Source of the DNA: a bacterium | GTDB taxonomy: Bacteria; Patescibacteriota; Gracilibacteria; BD1-5; UBA6164 | Length of the DNA stretch: 64,000 bases | Reading direction: 5' to 3' | NCBI GenBank assembly: GCA_024635475.1 | Contig: JAGXIW010000003.1 | Location: 1 to 64,000, forward strand | Shown here: positions 10,226 to 21,188 of the stretch, piece by piece | Position numbering within the stretch: the first letter of the stretch is position 1 | Layout of the letters: each line of letters begins with the position of its first letter | Program-made: the position numbers and the translations under genes | The notes under the pieces: model-generated | What the model was told of the DNA's origin: nothing | Databases searched by the model: none | Seen by the model: the letters and a program-made list of their open reading frames with translations, nothing else

Positions 10226-10316
10226 TGTCATTCTGAATTTTTATGAAGAATCCCTTAAACAATGTCTTTTATATTTATTCAAGTTAAAGGGATACTTCGT
10301 TTCACTCAGTATGACA
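10226..10316. repeat. 91-bp dispersed palindromic element, copy A
   Basis: A 91-bp sequence starting TGTCATTCTGA and ending CAGTATGACA, with terminal inverted repeats and an internal GAAGAATCCCTTAAACA segment. A near-identical 91-bp copy is at 26164-26254. It is intergenic, right after the HAD gene stop. It resembles REP/MITE-like non-autonomous repeats. Confidence 0.8.
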
Positions 10317-10362
10317 ATATAGTAAATTTATACTTCTATCTACACATACTAACCATAAACTT

Positions 10363-11355
10363 ATGAAACAATTTAAAATTACTGAAAATGATGCAAACCA
10401 GAGACTTGATAAATTTCTAAAAAAGCTTTTACCTCTAGCGACTAGAGGACTTTTGTATAAACTAAACAGGACTAACAAGATAAAAGTTAATACAAAAAGA
10501 GAGGACAACGAGTATAAATTGCAGACTTGAGATGAAGTAAAGATATTTTTACTTGATGATGATTTTGATAAATTATCTAAAGAAATAGAAAAAAGACCAG
10601 TCTCTTTTTCAGAAACCGGTCTTAGGAGTCTATTAGACAAAAAAGATATAGTTTTTGAGGATAGTTTCTTGCTTGTAGTAAACAAACCTTCCTGAATCAA
10701 TGTACATCCAGGAGATCATAAGACAAAGGAAACAAATCTAATTAGCCAAGTACAAGATTATCTATGAGATAAATTAAATAGTCTTACATTTAAGCCAAGT
10801 CTAGCTCATAGAATAGATAGGGATACTTCTGGAATAGTGATAATCGCAAAGAAAAAAGATATACTAACTAGACTGGTTGAAGACTTTAAAAATCATAAAA
10901 ACATAAGAAAATATTATATGGCTTTAGTTTCTGGAAGTCTAGACAAAAAAGAATGAATAATAGATAAAAAGCTTGAAAGAATAGAAAATGCTAAAAATGA
11001 AAATAAAGTTCAAATCTCTGAAAATGGGTTAAAAGCAATAACTCATTATAAAGTTTTAGAAGAATTAAAATTTCAAAATGAGATTTTTTCCCTACTTGAA
11101 GTAGAAATAAAAACAGGTAGAATGCATCAGATAAGAGTACACTTGACTTATATATGACATCCTGTAATCTGAGATAAGACTTATGGTAACAAATCTCTAA
11201 ATCATTATCTACAAAAAGAGCTTTGAATAAATAGACAATTTCTTCATGCTTCTAGAATAGAATTCACCCATTACTGAACTTGAAAAAAGATAACTTTGGA
11301 AGCCAGATTAAAAGATGATATGAAAAATGTTTTCGAGAAAATAAAAAAGATTTAG
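10363..11355 (+). CDS. RluA-family pseudouridine synthase
   Basis: A 330-residue protein. The N-terminal S4 RNA-binding domain covers about residues 1-70 (DANQRLDKFLKKLLP), followed by the catalytic domain with LVVNKPSGINVHPG and the signature HRIDRDTSG, whose Asp is the nucleophile. MHQIRVHLTYIGHPVIGDKT is typical of the RluA C-terminal half. RluC/RluD-type enzymes isomerise uridines in 23S rRNA; which position is modified cannot be decided. It ends in a shared bidirectional terminator with the convergent def gene. Confidence 0.92.
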
Positions 11356-11378
11356 TTTTTAAAAACTAAATCTTTTTT
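11343..11378. terminator. Bidirectional terminator between rluA-like gene and def
   Basis: A near-perfect palindrome (AAAAGATTTAGTTTTT and its complement) with A and T tracts at both ends. It overlaps the stop codons of both convergent genes, so it can end transcription in either direction. Confidence 0.85.
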
Positions 11379-11842
11379 ATTACTTTATCAACAAACAGCA
11401 CTCCATCAAGGTGATCTATCTCGTGTTGAACTATACGAGCAGAAAGTCAACTTAGATATAGTACAACTTCCTTTTTTTTATCATCAATAAAACTTATTTT
11501 TATACTTTTAAATCTTAGTACTTCTCATTTTTTACCTGGAACTGAGAGGCATCATTCTCTCTCTGTACATGTTTCTTTTGAATTTTCAATAATCACAGGA
11601 TTTACCATCATAATTGTTGGAAATTTTTCATCTTCCCAATCTTTGATTAGACTTACAACAATAAGTCTATTATTATACCCTACTTGAGGAGCAGCAAGTC
11701 ATACTCAACCATTTTTAGGATTTTTTATATATTTTATCATCTCTTTTCCAAGCTTTAAATAAGTATTAAACTCTGTAGGTTTAATTTCTTCACTGACTTT
11801 TCTAAGGATTTCATTATCTGTTCAAGTTTGGATTTTTAACAT
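11366..11842 (-). CDS. def: Peptide deformylase
   Basis: A 158-residue metallohydrolase that removes the N-formyl group from nascent proteins. All three family motifs are present: GVGLAAPQVG (GxGLAAxQ), EGCLSVPG (the Gly is TGA; the Cys is a metal ligand) and QHEIDHLDGVLF (HExxH). It lies between the rluA-like gene and clpB. Its C-terminus overlaps the hairpin shared with the convergent rluA-like gene. Confidence 0.95.
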
Positions 11843-11871
11843 AAGGAGTTATTAGTTTTATTTTTAAAAGT

Positions 11872-12012
11872 TGTCATTCCTGGCTTGACCAGGAATCTAT
11901 CAATTCACTAAACTTTTTTAATTCTCTTAATAGAAATAAAATATGTTTGTTTCTTAAGTTAGTTTAAATCCTCTTTACCTTAGGGATCCCCGGGTCAAGC
12001 CCGAGGATGACA
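11872..12012. repeat. Dispersed palindromic element with TGTCATTCC ends
   Basis: An intergenic segment between def and clpB begins TGTCATTCCTGGCTTGACCA and ends CCCGAGGATGACA. Each end is itself a small hairpin (CCTGGCTTGACCAGG; CCCGGGTCAAGCCCGAGG is palindromic in part). The ends match the TGTCAT/ATGACA termini of the other elements, but the interior differs. The rest of the def-clpB gap holds no gene. Confidence 0.65.
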
Positions 12013-12061
12013 AAAGAAGAGGTTTTACAATGACAGTTCCTACATATTATATCTCAAATTC

Positions 12062-14683
12062 TTATTTTTTCAAAATTTTTAGTTTATCATTTTCTATACT
12101 TAAAGTTACATTATCTCAATCTACTATTTCTCACTTCAATAAATAATTTGATAATTCATTTAAAACTATGCTTGTAATTGCTCTTTTCATAGGTCTAGCT
12201 CCAAATTCTTTATCAAATCAAACAAGTATTAAATAATTTTTAAGCTTCTTATCAAAACTTACTTCTATATGTTTTTCGCTTAATATTTTTGTTACATTTG
12301 CTAATAGTAAATCAACTATTTTTTCAAGCATCTCTTTGTTTAGCGAGTTATAGACAATTATATCATCAATCCTATTTATAAACTCTGGCCTAAAGTAGTT
12401 TTTCAATTCTCATAAAACTTCTTTATTTATTTCTTCATAAGTTTTATTTTTTTCAATCATCTCTTGTATTTTCTGACTACCTATGTTTGAAGTCAAAATA
12501 ATAATTGCATTTCTAAAATCAACTGTTTTTCATTTACTATCTGTCAATCTACCATCATCAAGCACTTGAAGTAATGTATTAAATACATCAGGATGAGCCT
12601 TTTCTATCTCATCAAAAAGTATTACCGAAAATGGTTTTCTCCTAACGGCTTCCGTTAATTGTCATCATTCTTCATACCCTACATATCCAGGAGGAGCTCA
12701 GATAAGCCTCTGAACTGAGAATTTTTCCATATATTCACTCATATCAATCCTTATAAAAGCATCACGAGAATTAAATAAATTCAAAGCAAGTGCTTTAGCT
12801 GTTTCAGTTTTACCAACTCAAGTAGGTCATAAAAACAAGAAACTTCAAATTGGCTTTCATTCTTCTGAAAGCCCAGCTCTTGACCTCCTGATAGCATTTG
12901 ATATAGCTATAATTGCCTTATCTTGTCATATAACAGTTTGTTTTAATATATCTTCAAGTTTCAATAACTTTTCTTTTTCTGATTCAATAAGTTTAGTCAC
13001 AGGAATTCCTGTCCATTTTGATACTATTTCACCTATATCTTCTATTTCAACCTTATCTCTAAGATATGACTTACCAGATTTTTTTATTTCTTCCAGTTTA
13101 TTATCTATTTCTAAAATTTCTTTTTCTAAAGCTGGTATTTCACCATAATTAATTTTAGCAACTTCAGCAAAATTGGCTTCTCTTTCAAAATCTTTAGATT
13201 TTTGTTTTAATATTTCTATTTTTTCTCTAATTTCTTTAGATCAATTTATCAAATCTTTTTCTTTTCTCCATGTTGATTCTAATCTTGTATATTCTTCTTT
13301 TTTTGAAGCTATTTCTTGTCTTAGTTTATCTAAATTATCACCTTTTATGCCCCCCTTAATAAGGGGGATGCCAACGGCAGGGGGATTTTCACCCTTCTTA
13401 GCTTCTAATTCTATCTCTAAACTTCTGATTTTCTTATCTAAAATATCTAAATCAACTGGTTTTGAAATAGTTTTAAGTTTTACTGAAGATAGAGCTTCAT
13501 CAATGAGATCAATTGCTTTATCTGGTAATTTTCTATCTGGAATATATTTTACACTAAGTTCAACTGATGCAACAATTGCTGAATCAGATATTTTTATACC
13601 ATGATGAGTTTCATATTTATCTTTGATTCATCTCAAAATAGCCAGAGTATCTTCCACACTTGGTTCATCAACAAGCACTGAAGCAAATCTCCTTTCTAAT
13701 GCAGCATCTTTTTCTATATATTTTCTATATTCATTTATAGTTGTGGCTCAAATCATATGCAAAGCTCATCTTGCTAGAGATGGTTTAAGTAGATTTCAAG
13801 CATCAGCTTGTCATTCTGAAGCTCAAGCTCCCACTATAGTATGAAGCTCATCTATAAAAAGTATTATATTTCCATTTGATTTTTCTACTTCCTTGATTAC
13901 TGCTTTCAATCTCTCTTCAAATTCTCATCTGTATTTTGCTCAAGCAAGTAATGACCCCATATCTAGCGATATTATTTTTTTTTGTAACAGGTTATCTGGC
14001 ACTTCTTTTTCAACTATTTTTCTTGCAATTCATTCTATAATTGCAGTTTTACCAACTCCAGGATCTCAAATCAAAACTGGATTATTTTTTGTTCTTCTTG
14101 ATAATATTTGCAGGGTTCTTCTTATCTCTTCTTCTCTTCATATCACTGGATCTATTTTTCACTTACGAGCCAAATCGACTAAATCAATTCAATATTTTTT
14201 CAGAGCATTTAATTTATTTTCTCAGTCATTATCAGTTATTTTTTCCCCATTTCTAAATTTTTCTATTACTTTTAAAACTTCATCATAAGTTATATTAAAT
14301 GATTTTAAAATAGATTTAATTTTATCGCTTCAATTTTTGATAGTAGATAATAGTAAATGTTCTTCAGTAGCAAATTCATCTTTGTTTTTCTCTGCAATAC
14401 TTTGAGCTTCATTTAAGATGTTGTTTAATTCATGACTTAAATTTAGATTATAATTTCACTCTATTTTTGATAAATTATCAAGTTCTTTTTTTATATTTGC
14501 ATTCAATATCATCAAATCAACTCATAAATCAAGCAATATCTCTTTTACTATACTATCTTCACTTTGTAACATAGAGTAAAATAGATGAATTCCAGTAATT
14601 TCTGGATTTTTATTTCTATTAGCCAAATCTTGACTTTCTGCGATTCTAGAACTAGCATTGATTGTAAATTTTTCGATATTCAT
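12062..14683 (-). CDS. clpB: ClpB disaggregase
   Basis: An 873-residue Hsp100 chaperone. It has an N-terminal Clp_N domain, NBD1 with GDPGVGKTA and [13 protein letters not shown], a coiled-coil M domain (about 405-530), and NBD2 with [26 protein letters not shown] and SNIGSQ. It resolves protein aggregates with DnaK. The start at 14683 gives the usual N-domain. Within the M domain, residues about 433-445 ([13 protein letters not shown]) are encoded by a GC-rich palindrome (13350-13386) that looks inserted in frame. Neighbouring upstream genes on the same strand are unrelated enzymes 100 bp away. Confidence 0.96.
13350..13386. repeat. GC-rich palindromic element in frame inside clpB
   Basis: CCCCCTTAATAAGGGGG at 13351-13367 is a perfect palindrome, followed by ATGCCAACGGCAGGGGG so that the 5' C run can also pair with a second G run. 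It stands out against the AT-rich gene and encodes a Pro/Gly-rich stretch that breaks the ClpB M-domain coiled coil without shifting frame. Confidence 0.75.
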
Positions 14684-14783
14684 AATTTTTTAAAATTAAG
14701 AAATAAAGAGCTATTTAGCACCCTTTTATTATATGTGCTAGTATTTAAAAGTCAAAAGATTTCTGAAATTAAAAAGAATCTAA

Positions 14784-15350
14784 TTAAATTTTTATTTGAA
14801 TTTCTTCTTTAAATTTTGAATTAACGGCATATACAAATATTTTTCTCAAGTTTATATCAATATTTTTAATATTATCAATTTCTTCATTCAATATATTTTC
14901 TATATTTAATCTATGATTTTCAAAAATCTCTGAATTATTTATTTTTAAAAGAGTTATATGTGGAAAAAAATTATATTTATTATCTTCTATATAATTTCTA
15001 TTATATTTATTATGAAAAATATCTCTATAATCTTTAAAAGGAATTTTTGATTCTGATTTTAAATATAAAACAAATCTATTTCATTCTCATCTATAAAAAT
15101 AATCAAATCATGTTAATTTAATTTCATTATTTAAATCAAAAGATGATATAAAATCTTTTATTTGATTTTTTACATTTAAATCAATATCATTTTCTAAATA
15201 ATACAATGTTATATGTGTTGATAATGGATTTTGAAATGATATATAATTTTCAATATTATGATCTTTAGTATATTCATATATTTTTATAAATATATTAGAT
15301 AATATATAGGAATTTAAATCAATTCAGATAAAATGAGAAGTTGTTTTCAT
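14784..15350 (-). CDS. 2H phosphoesterase (2'-5' RNA ligase family)
   Basis: A 188-residue protein with two H-x-T motifs, THITLYYLE near residue 54 and FPHITLLKI near residue 140, which define the 2H superfamily (LigT, cyclic phosphodiesterases). These enzymes act on 2'-5' or cyclic phosphates in RNA ends or nucleotides. The N-terminus MKTTSHFIGIDLNSY is nearly shared with the broken copy at 2590. The gene sits between clpB and an aminotransferase in the same direction, 21 bp from the latter, so it may belong to the same transcript. The substrate is unknown. Confidence 0.8.
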
Positions 15351-15371
15351 ATATATTTATTAATTATAAAA

Positions 15372-16544
15372 CTAATTAAGACCTTTAGATGAAAGTAATC
15401 CTTTTAATCTACTTACAGCTTCTGGAATATCTTTTTTAGATATTTGTGCATAAGCAATTCTTAATGAATCATTATATTCATTTTGTATTCAATATATTTT
15501 TCAAGGAACAAAAGTAACTCAATGATTTAATGCTTCTTGTTGTAAATCAGTAGTGTTTACTCAATTATTGAATCTTCACCATAAATAAAATCATCATTTA
15601 CTATTTGAAAAATCTATTATACTATTATCTGACATAATTCAATTTTTTCTCATCTCAGATATTATTATTCATGACTTTTCTGCTATTGTTTGAGTATAAT
15701 GAGCTATTGATTTATCTATTTCTCCTCTTTCAAATGCTTCTATAGTTACTCACTGCATAATTAGATTTGGACTAGATGTAGAATATTTTTGTAACTCAGA
15801 AATTCATCTAATAAATTCAGGATTTGAAACTAGAAATCATATTCTAACTCATGGGAAAAAAACTTTTGATACTGAATTTAAATATATTACATTATCTTTT
15901 TTTTCATCCATATCAACTATATTACTTCATAATTCATTATTTTCAAAATTATATAGTTTATATGGATCATCTTCTAATATTACAACTCAATATTTTTTTG
16001 CTAAATCATATAATTTTCTTTTAAAATTCTCATCAAAGATTATTCATGTAGGATTATGAAAATTAGGATTTATGTAAACTAACTTTGTAGTTTCTTGTTT
16101 CATAACTTCTTCTAATTTATACCAATCAATCAATTCTCAGTTTTCTTCTCAAAAAAGATTTAGAGGTAAAGATATAACATCTTTAGAGTTTCTTTTAAGA
16201 CTTTCTAAAGCAGTATCATAAATAGGAGAAAAAACTACAGAATTATATTTTCATTGTAATATATACCTAGATGATAAATCTATTCATGCAGTTGCTCAAT
16301 TTGTAATCATAATTTCATCAAGATTCAAATTTCATAAACCAAAATTATTAACTAAAAAGTTAATTCAATGTAGCCTTAGTTCTTCTAATCATAAAGAATT
16401 ATTATACTGTAGAATTTCATATCATCTCTTTGAAATTGTTGCACTAACTAAGTCAGTAATTACTCAAGGATTAAATGTTTCATCCATATATCCCCATCAT
16501 AGTGATAATATGTTTGATGGTAAAGGTACATTTTTAGGTTGCAT
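15372..16544 (-). CDS. Class I/II PLP aminotransferase
   Basis: A 390-residue fold-type-I aminotransferase. Visible family features are YNNSLGLEELR near the start, ITNGATAGIDLSSR, YINPNFHNPTG (the Asn-Pro-Thr-Gly of the family), ILEDDPYKLYNFE (Asp to the PLP pyridine) and SVSKVFFPGVRIG with the PLP lysine. It resembles the MocR/2-aminoadipate group that transfers amino groups from aromatic or aliphatic amino acids; substrate undetermined. It lies 12 bp downstream of the nucleotidyltransferase fusion gene, suggesting an operon with it and the methyltransferase. Confidence 0.9.
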
Positions 16545-16556
16545 AATATAAAAAAA

Positions 16557-18275
16557 TTAACTTGTAAAATATTCTGTTCAATAATTTCTTATTCTTCTAT
16601 TAAATATAGTTTTTCATTCATTTAAATAATCTTGAGCTCTAAAAACAAAATTATGATATTTATTACCTCAATTTTGTAACCTTGAAACTCTGTTTCATGA
16701 AACAACTTTTATATTAGGATTGTTAAATCAGGATAAACATTTTAATATATAATCTGGAGAAAAAACATTTGAACTATTTAAAATAAAAACATAATCAATA
16801 TCTTGAGGTATAAAATTTTGAGTATGTCATATATTAATGTTTCATGGAAATATAAACTCTGAAGTATTAATATTTCATCAACTAGTTATTATAATTACTT
16901 TTATTTGTTTTTCTCAAACTTCATTTAAAATCTTTTCTTTATTATCTGTAAAAGATTTTATTAACTTATCTATTTCTTTAATCAAAGAAAGATAATCAAA
17001 TCATCAATTTTCAAATATATAACTTCAATCAGGATTTAAATCAAATGATAAAAATCAAGTTCTTCATAAGATTTGTTCTGTTTTAAAAACAAAATTATAA
17101 AATGAATCCTTAATATGCTCATCTATATTTCATCAAAATATTTGTAAAAATTTTTGTGTGAATTCTCAATCTGTTATAAAATTTCATGATCTGTGTAATA
17201 GTTCTGATAATATATTCTTTAATGCTAAATATCTATGCAATAATGCTGGTAATTCTAATCATTCTCTTAATAAATTTTCAGAAAAATTTATATTATCTGA
17301 AACTGATGCATAATCTAGAATGGATTTTTTTCATTTTATTATAGAGTTTCTATATAATTCATAATGTTCGTTTAGTTCTTGTCAGCTCATACCTAAGATA
17401 TCAATAAATACTTTTTTAAAATCAAATCTTCAAATAAAGATATTTTTTTCAGTCAGTACTTTTATCATTATATTTATTTTTACTAATTCAAATAAATAAT
17501 AATCATATATTCAACTTCAATTTTCTTGAGCTATTTTTAATATAAATTCTAGTTTAGATTTTAAAAAAATAAGTCTCTCTATAGTTATTTCTGTATTAAA
17601 TTTTTCTGATTCCCAACAAAAAGCTCCAATATAATCAATATTCCTATCCTGTAATAATAATTTTTCTAAATAATTATCATTATCATATAAAATAGCAGAT
17701 GATCTACCTATTGTTTCTAATAAAAAAGGATTATTAACAGATGCATTGTTTAGTTCTTCTCTTGTATAAAAATTAAAAGCAAATAGATTTCTTATTCATA
17801 ATTTATTTAATTTTCTTTTTAATTCTGGTGACTTTTTTTCTCTTTCATAAATGTCGTTATCATTATATCAATTTAGTACTATTATTAAATCATAATCTGA
17901 ATATAATCAATCTTCTCTTGTAATATATGATCAAAATGTTCATATTGAAACCAAATCATTTCAAAATTCATCTTTTAATAAATCAATTATTTCCCTTTTG
18001 CTTACACTATTTAAAACACTATTTTTTTCTAATACAATATATCTTTTTCAATTAATAAATACTACTTGTGTAGTATAATCAAAATCTACAAATTCGTTTT
18101 TTAATATTCTACTTGATAAAACTTTATAAACATCTATTGTACTATCTATAATTCAATTTCAAAACAAAGAACTATTAATATATAAACTATCAGATTCTAT
18201 ATTAAAATCATCATCAATATTATATAATTGGCTTATAGATTCTATAACAACTTTTTTTCAGTTAGGCAAGTTCAT
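16557..18275 (-). CDS. Nucleotidyltransferase-domain protein with GT-like C-terminus
   Basis: A 572-residue protein. Residues about 110-135 carry GTFGSYITREDGLYSDYDLI, the G-S-x(n)-SD-x-D core of the polymerase-beta-type nucleotidyltransferase fold (MNT/KNTase-like). The middle is helical and unrecognised. Near the C-terminus, DIDYVFILNSSNVFSPDYIL resembles the acceptor/metal region of family 2 glycosyltransferases, but no complete DxD motif is visible, so that part is tentative. It may add a nucleotide to a small molecule or protein. It starts 4 bp after the methyltransferase stop and is followed 12 bp later by an aminotransferase, so the three are very likely one operon. Confidence 0.6.
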
Positions 18276-18279
18276 ATTT

Positions 18280-19341
18280 TTATATTTTTCTTAAAATTGT
18301 ATAATGGTGCGTAGGAGAAATATTCCAAGGAAGAATAATATTTCAATTTTTATCTTCTATATTTACTACTTCTCAAAGTAATTTTGCATGATTACTTTCT
18401 TTTATTGATACATCATGTTGAACTAATTCAAATATTAACTCTTTTAATATACTATTCCATTCATTTACATTTAAAGATCAGTACCATTCTTTTTGTTCAT
18501 CAAAAAATACCTCTCTTTTATATCACCACGGCATATGTCTTGATATTTCTGCTAATAATCATCTTGTTAATTTAATTTTTCAATCATTTAATCTTACAAT
18601 TCAATCTGGGAATTCATTTTTTGCCCAATTAAATCAGTTTATAAATAGAATCATTCTAGCTAAATATGGTAAATTATTTGGTAATTCTACATTTTTCAAA
18701 ATATCTACTTGACTTTGTTGTACCCTTGTTAAGTCAATTTCATTATTACTATCTATTCATAGTGAGTTTAAAAGTTCTCTTGATAATATTAAATCTGAAC
18801 TATTTCTAACAGATAATATTAGTTTTTCTGTATCATTTAATGGTCTAACTGGATCTTTAATTAATAAATATCCTCATTCTCTTAATACTCTTTCTGCAGC
18901 TTTCAATCAGGTTATTATTCATTTATAATATGATTCTTTTGTAAATGGATTAGTTTCACTATCGCTATAATAACTTCATAATTCATGTAAAAAAGATGAA
19001 TATGTTATTATATCCATACTATTATTTTGAAATCAATTCAGATCATATCAATTTCAAACAACAACTTTTCATTTTGGGGCTAACATAACAAGTTTTTCTC
19101 ATATATCAACTCAAATAGTTCTTAATCTATCTCAAAAAAAAGCATCAAAGTTTAATATTAAATTTCAATCACATGCTCAAACATCTAATAAATTAAGAAC
19201 TCTATCAGAATTTTGCTCTGTAATCTGTAATATTGAAGATTTAAAGAAATCAAGTTTTCAATCATTATCTTCTGACATAGAAGTGGCATATTGAACAGCT
19301 CCTCATTGTAATTTATTAGTTTTAGCTGAATTATCTAACAT
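18280..19341 (-). CDS. Class I SAM-dependent methyltransferase
   Basis: A 353-residue protein with the Rossmann SAM-binding signature LLDVGACDGNLI (motif I) near residue 52 and IGVDIGEKLVMLAP (motif II). MDIITYSSFLHELGSYYS corresponds to motif IV, and REGGYLLIKDPVRP to the post-motif strand. Residues 200-353 form a long extra C-terminal domain ending ISPTHHYTILRK, which probably recognises the substrate. The acceptor is unknown. It is the first gene of a three- or four-gene reverse operon with the nucleotidyltransferase and aminotransferase. Confidence 0.82.
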
Positions 19342-19416
19342 AAGTTAATAAAAATAATATCTAATTTTTGTAAATTTAAATTTATTATACAATATTATAA
19401 ATTTATGTCAAATAAA

Positions 19417-19446
19417 ATAGCTAATTAAATTGCTTTGATTAGCTAT
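19417..19446 (-). terminator. Hairpin after ridA
   Basis: ATAGCTAAT and ATTAGCTAT form a 9-bp stem around a 12-nt loop, lying 60 bp beyond the ridA stop on the reverse strand. It separates the ilvA-ridA transcript from the methyltransferase operon. Confidence 0.55.
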
Positions 19447-19505
19447 AAAATTTCCTTAATTAAGAAAAGACAGAAAAATTCATTATTTTTAAAAAAATCT
19501 AATTT

Positions 19506-19892
19506 TTATAAATTTACTGATTTTTTCAATATTTCCTTAAAACTCGCAATTATCTCTATCTCTATCTTTGCTCATACTGGAAGTTTAGAAACTTCAATAG
19601 TACTTCTTGCTGGTTTTCATATAAAGTGTTCTCAATATATTTCATTAACTCTTCAATAATCACTCATATCTTCTAGGAAAATAGTTGTTTTAATAACATT
19701 TGTTAAATCAAGTCAGTTTTCACTAAGAACTCATTTTATATTTTTTATAACTTGATGAGTTTCTTGTTCGATTCATCATTCAACTAATTTTCAAGTTTCT
19801 GGATTTATTCAAATTTGTCAGCTACAAAAAAGTAAGTCTCATGTTCTAACATAAGGAGAATAAGGTCAAACTGCTTTTGGATAATTTCACAT
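19506..19892 (-). CDS. ridA: RidA enamine/imine deaminase
   Basis: A 128-residue YjgF/YER057c/UK114 protein. Features are AVGPYSPYVRTGDLLFCSGQ at the start, the conserved NIKGVLSENGLDLTNVIKTT core, and the catalytic-site region KPARSTIEVSKLPVGAKIEIE, whose Arg binds the substrate carboxylate. RidA hydrolyses 2-aminoacrylate and 2-aminocrotonate, the reactive intermediates released by PLP dehydratases. It lies 35 bp downstream of ilvA on the same strand, a direct functional pairing. The ORF track misses it because nearly every Gly codon is TGA. Confidence 0.95.
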
Positions 19893-19927
19893 ATGAAAAA
19901 AATTAATAATTAAATTTTTTGTTTGTA

Positions 19928-21184
19928 TTACACAAGTAAACTAAAATATAAATCATTGTCAGTAACATCATTGTATTTAAATCACATTTTTTCCATTTTT
20001 GAAAAAATATGTTCCCAATTTTTAGGATTATTAGTTTTAATTCCTATAAAAACAGGGGCTGTATTTTTTGCTGATTTCTTTAGGTATTCAAATCTTTCTA
20101 TATCATCTCATTCTCATAAACATCCTAAGAATTCTTTCAAAGCACCTGGCCTTTGTGGAAAATTGATTAAAAAATATTTTTTCAATCATTCAAATTTTAA
20201 ACTTCTTTCCTTTACTTCAGGAAGTCTTTCAAAATCAAAATTACCACCAGAAACTATTACTACAACAGTTTTTCATTTGATTTTATCTTTTAAATCTTTC
20301 AAAGCATCTGTCGCTAAAGCTCAAGCTGGTTCTGTAACTATTCAATCTTCTTTTAGATATTCTAAGATAGTTGAACATATTCTATTTTCAGGACAATGAA
20401 TTATCTCAAGTCAGTAATTATTACAAATCTCATAATTTATATCTCATACTCTTCAAACAGCAGCTCCATCAACAAAGACATCTATGGATTCAAGGGTAGA
20501 ATTGATATTACATTCTATAGATTTTTTCATTGAACAAGCTCATGCTGGTTCTGATCATATTATTTTAGTTGATTTATTATCAAGCTTTGTGTATGATATA
20601 AGTCATGAAATAACTCATCCTCATCAAATTGGACAAATTATAAAATCTGGGGCATTTAGTTTTTTTTCTTCAAATTGATTAAATATCTCAAGTCAAATTG
20701 TAGCTTGTCAGATTATTATCCTCTCATCATCAAAAGGATGAATGAAAATGGATTTAATTTTTTTCTCAAATTCTCTAGCTTTTTTCAAAGCTTCATCAAA
20801 AGTATCTCAAAACAAGATTATATCAACATATTTTCATCAAAATTGTTTTGTTTTGTATATTTTTTGTTCTGGAGTTGTAACTGGCATAAATACTGTGCCT
20901 TTGATTTTTAATTTATTACAGCTAAAAGCAAATCATTGAGCATGATTTCCAGCACTAGCACAAACTACTCATTTCTTTTTTTCTTTCTCAGAAAGTGAAT
21001 TTATAACATAAAAAGCACCTCTTATCTTATAACTTCTTACTTGATTTAAATCTTCTCTTTTTAGATATATTTCAGCAGAATATTTTTTACTTAATCTATG
21101 AGAATATTGCATAGGAGTTGTTTGAATAAAATCTGAGAAAACTTTTTTAGCATCACTTATATTTTCTAAATTTATATTTTGCAT
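19928..21184 (-). CDS. ilvA: Threonine dehydratase (biosynthetic type, ACT-like C-terminus)
   Basis: A 418-residue fold-type-II PLP enzyme that converts threonine to 2-oxobutyrate and ammonia. RSYKIRGAFYVI holds the PLP lysine (K53), CASAGNHAQGFAFSC follows, and a Gly-rich phosphate loop (ICPIGGGGVISG) is present. EPAGALATDALKD and VVIVSGGNFD close the catalytic domain. Residues about 335-418 (YFLINFPQRPGALKEFLG) form an ACT-like regulatory domain, as in the Bacillus-type enzyme of about 420 residues. No other isoleucine pathway gene is visible. It begins 4 bp after the membrane protein gene and precedes ridA. Confidence 0.94.
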
Positions 21185-21188
21185 AATT

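Noticed and set aside
13173-14288. Plus-strand ORFs opposite clpB
   Set aside because: ClpB is continuous and complete on the minus strand.
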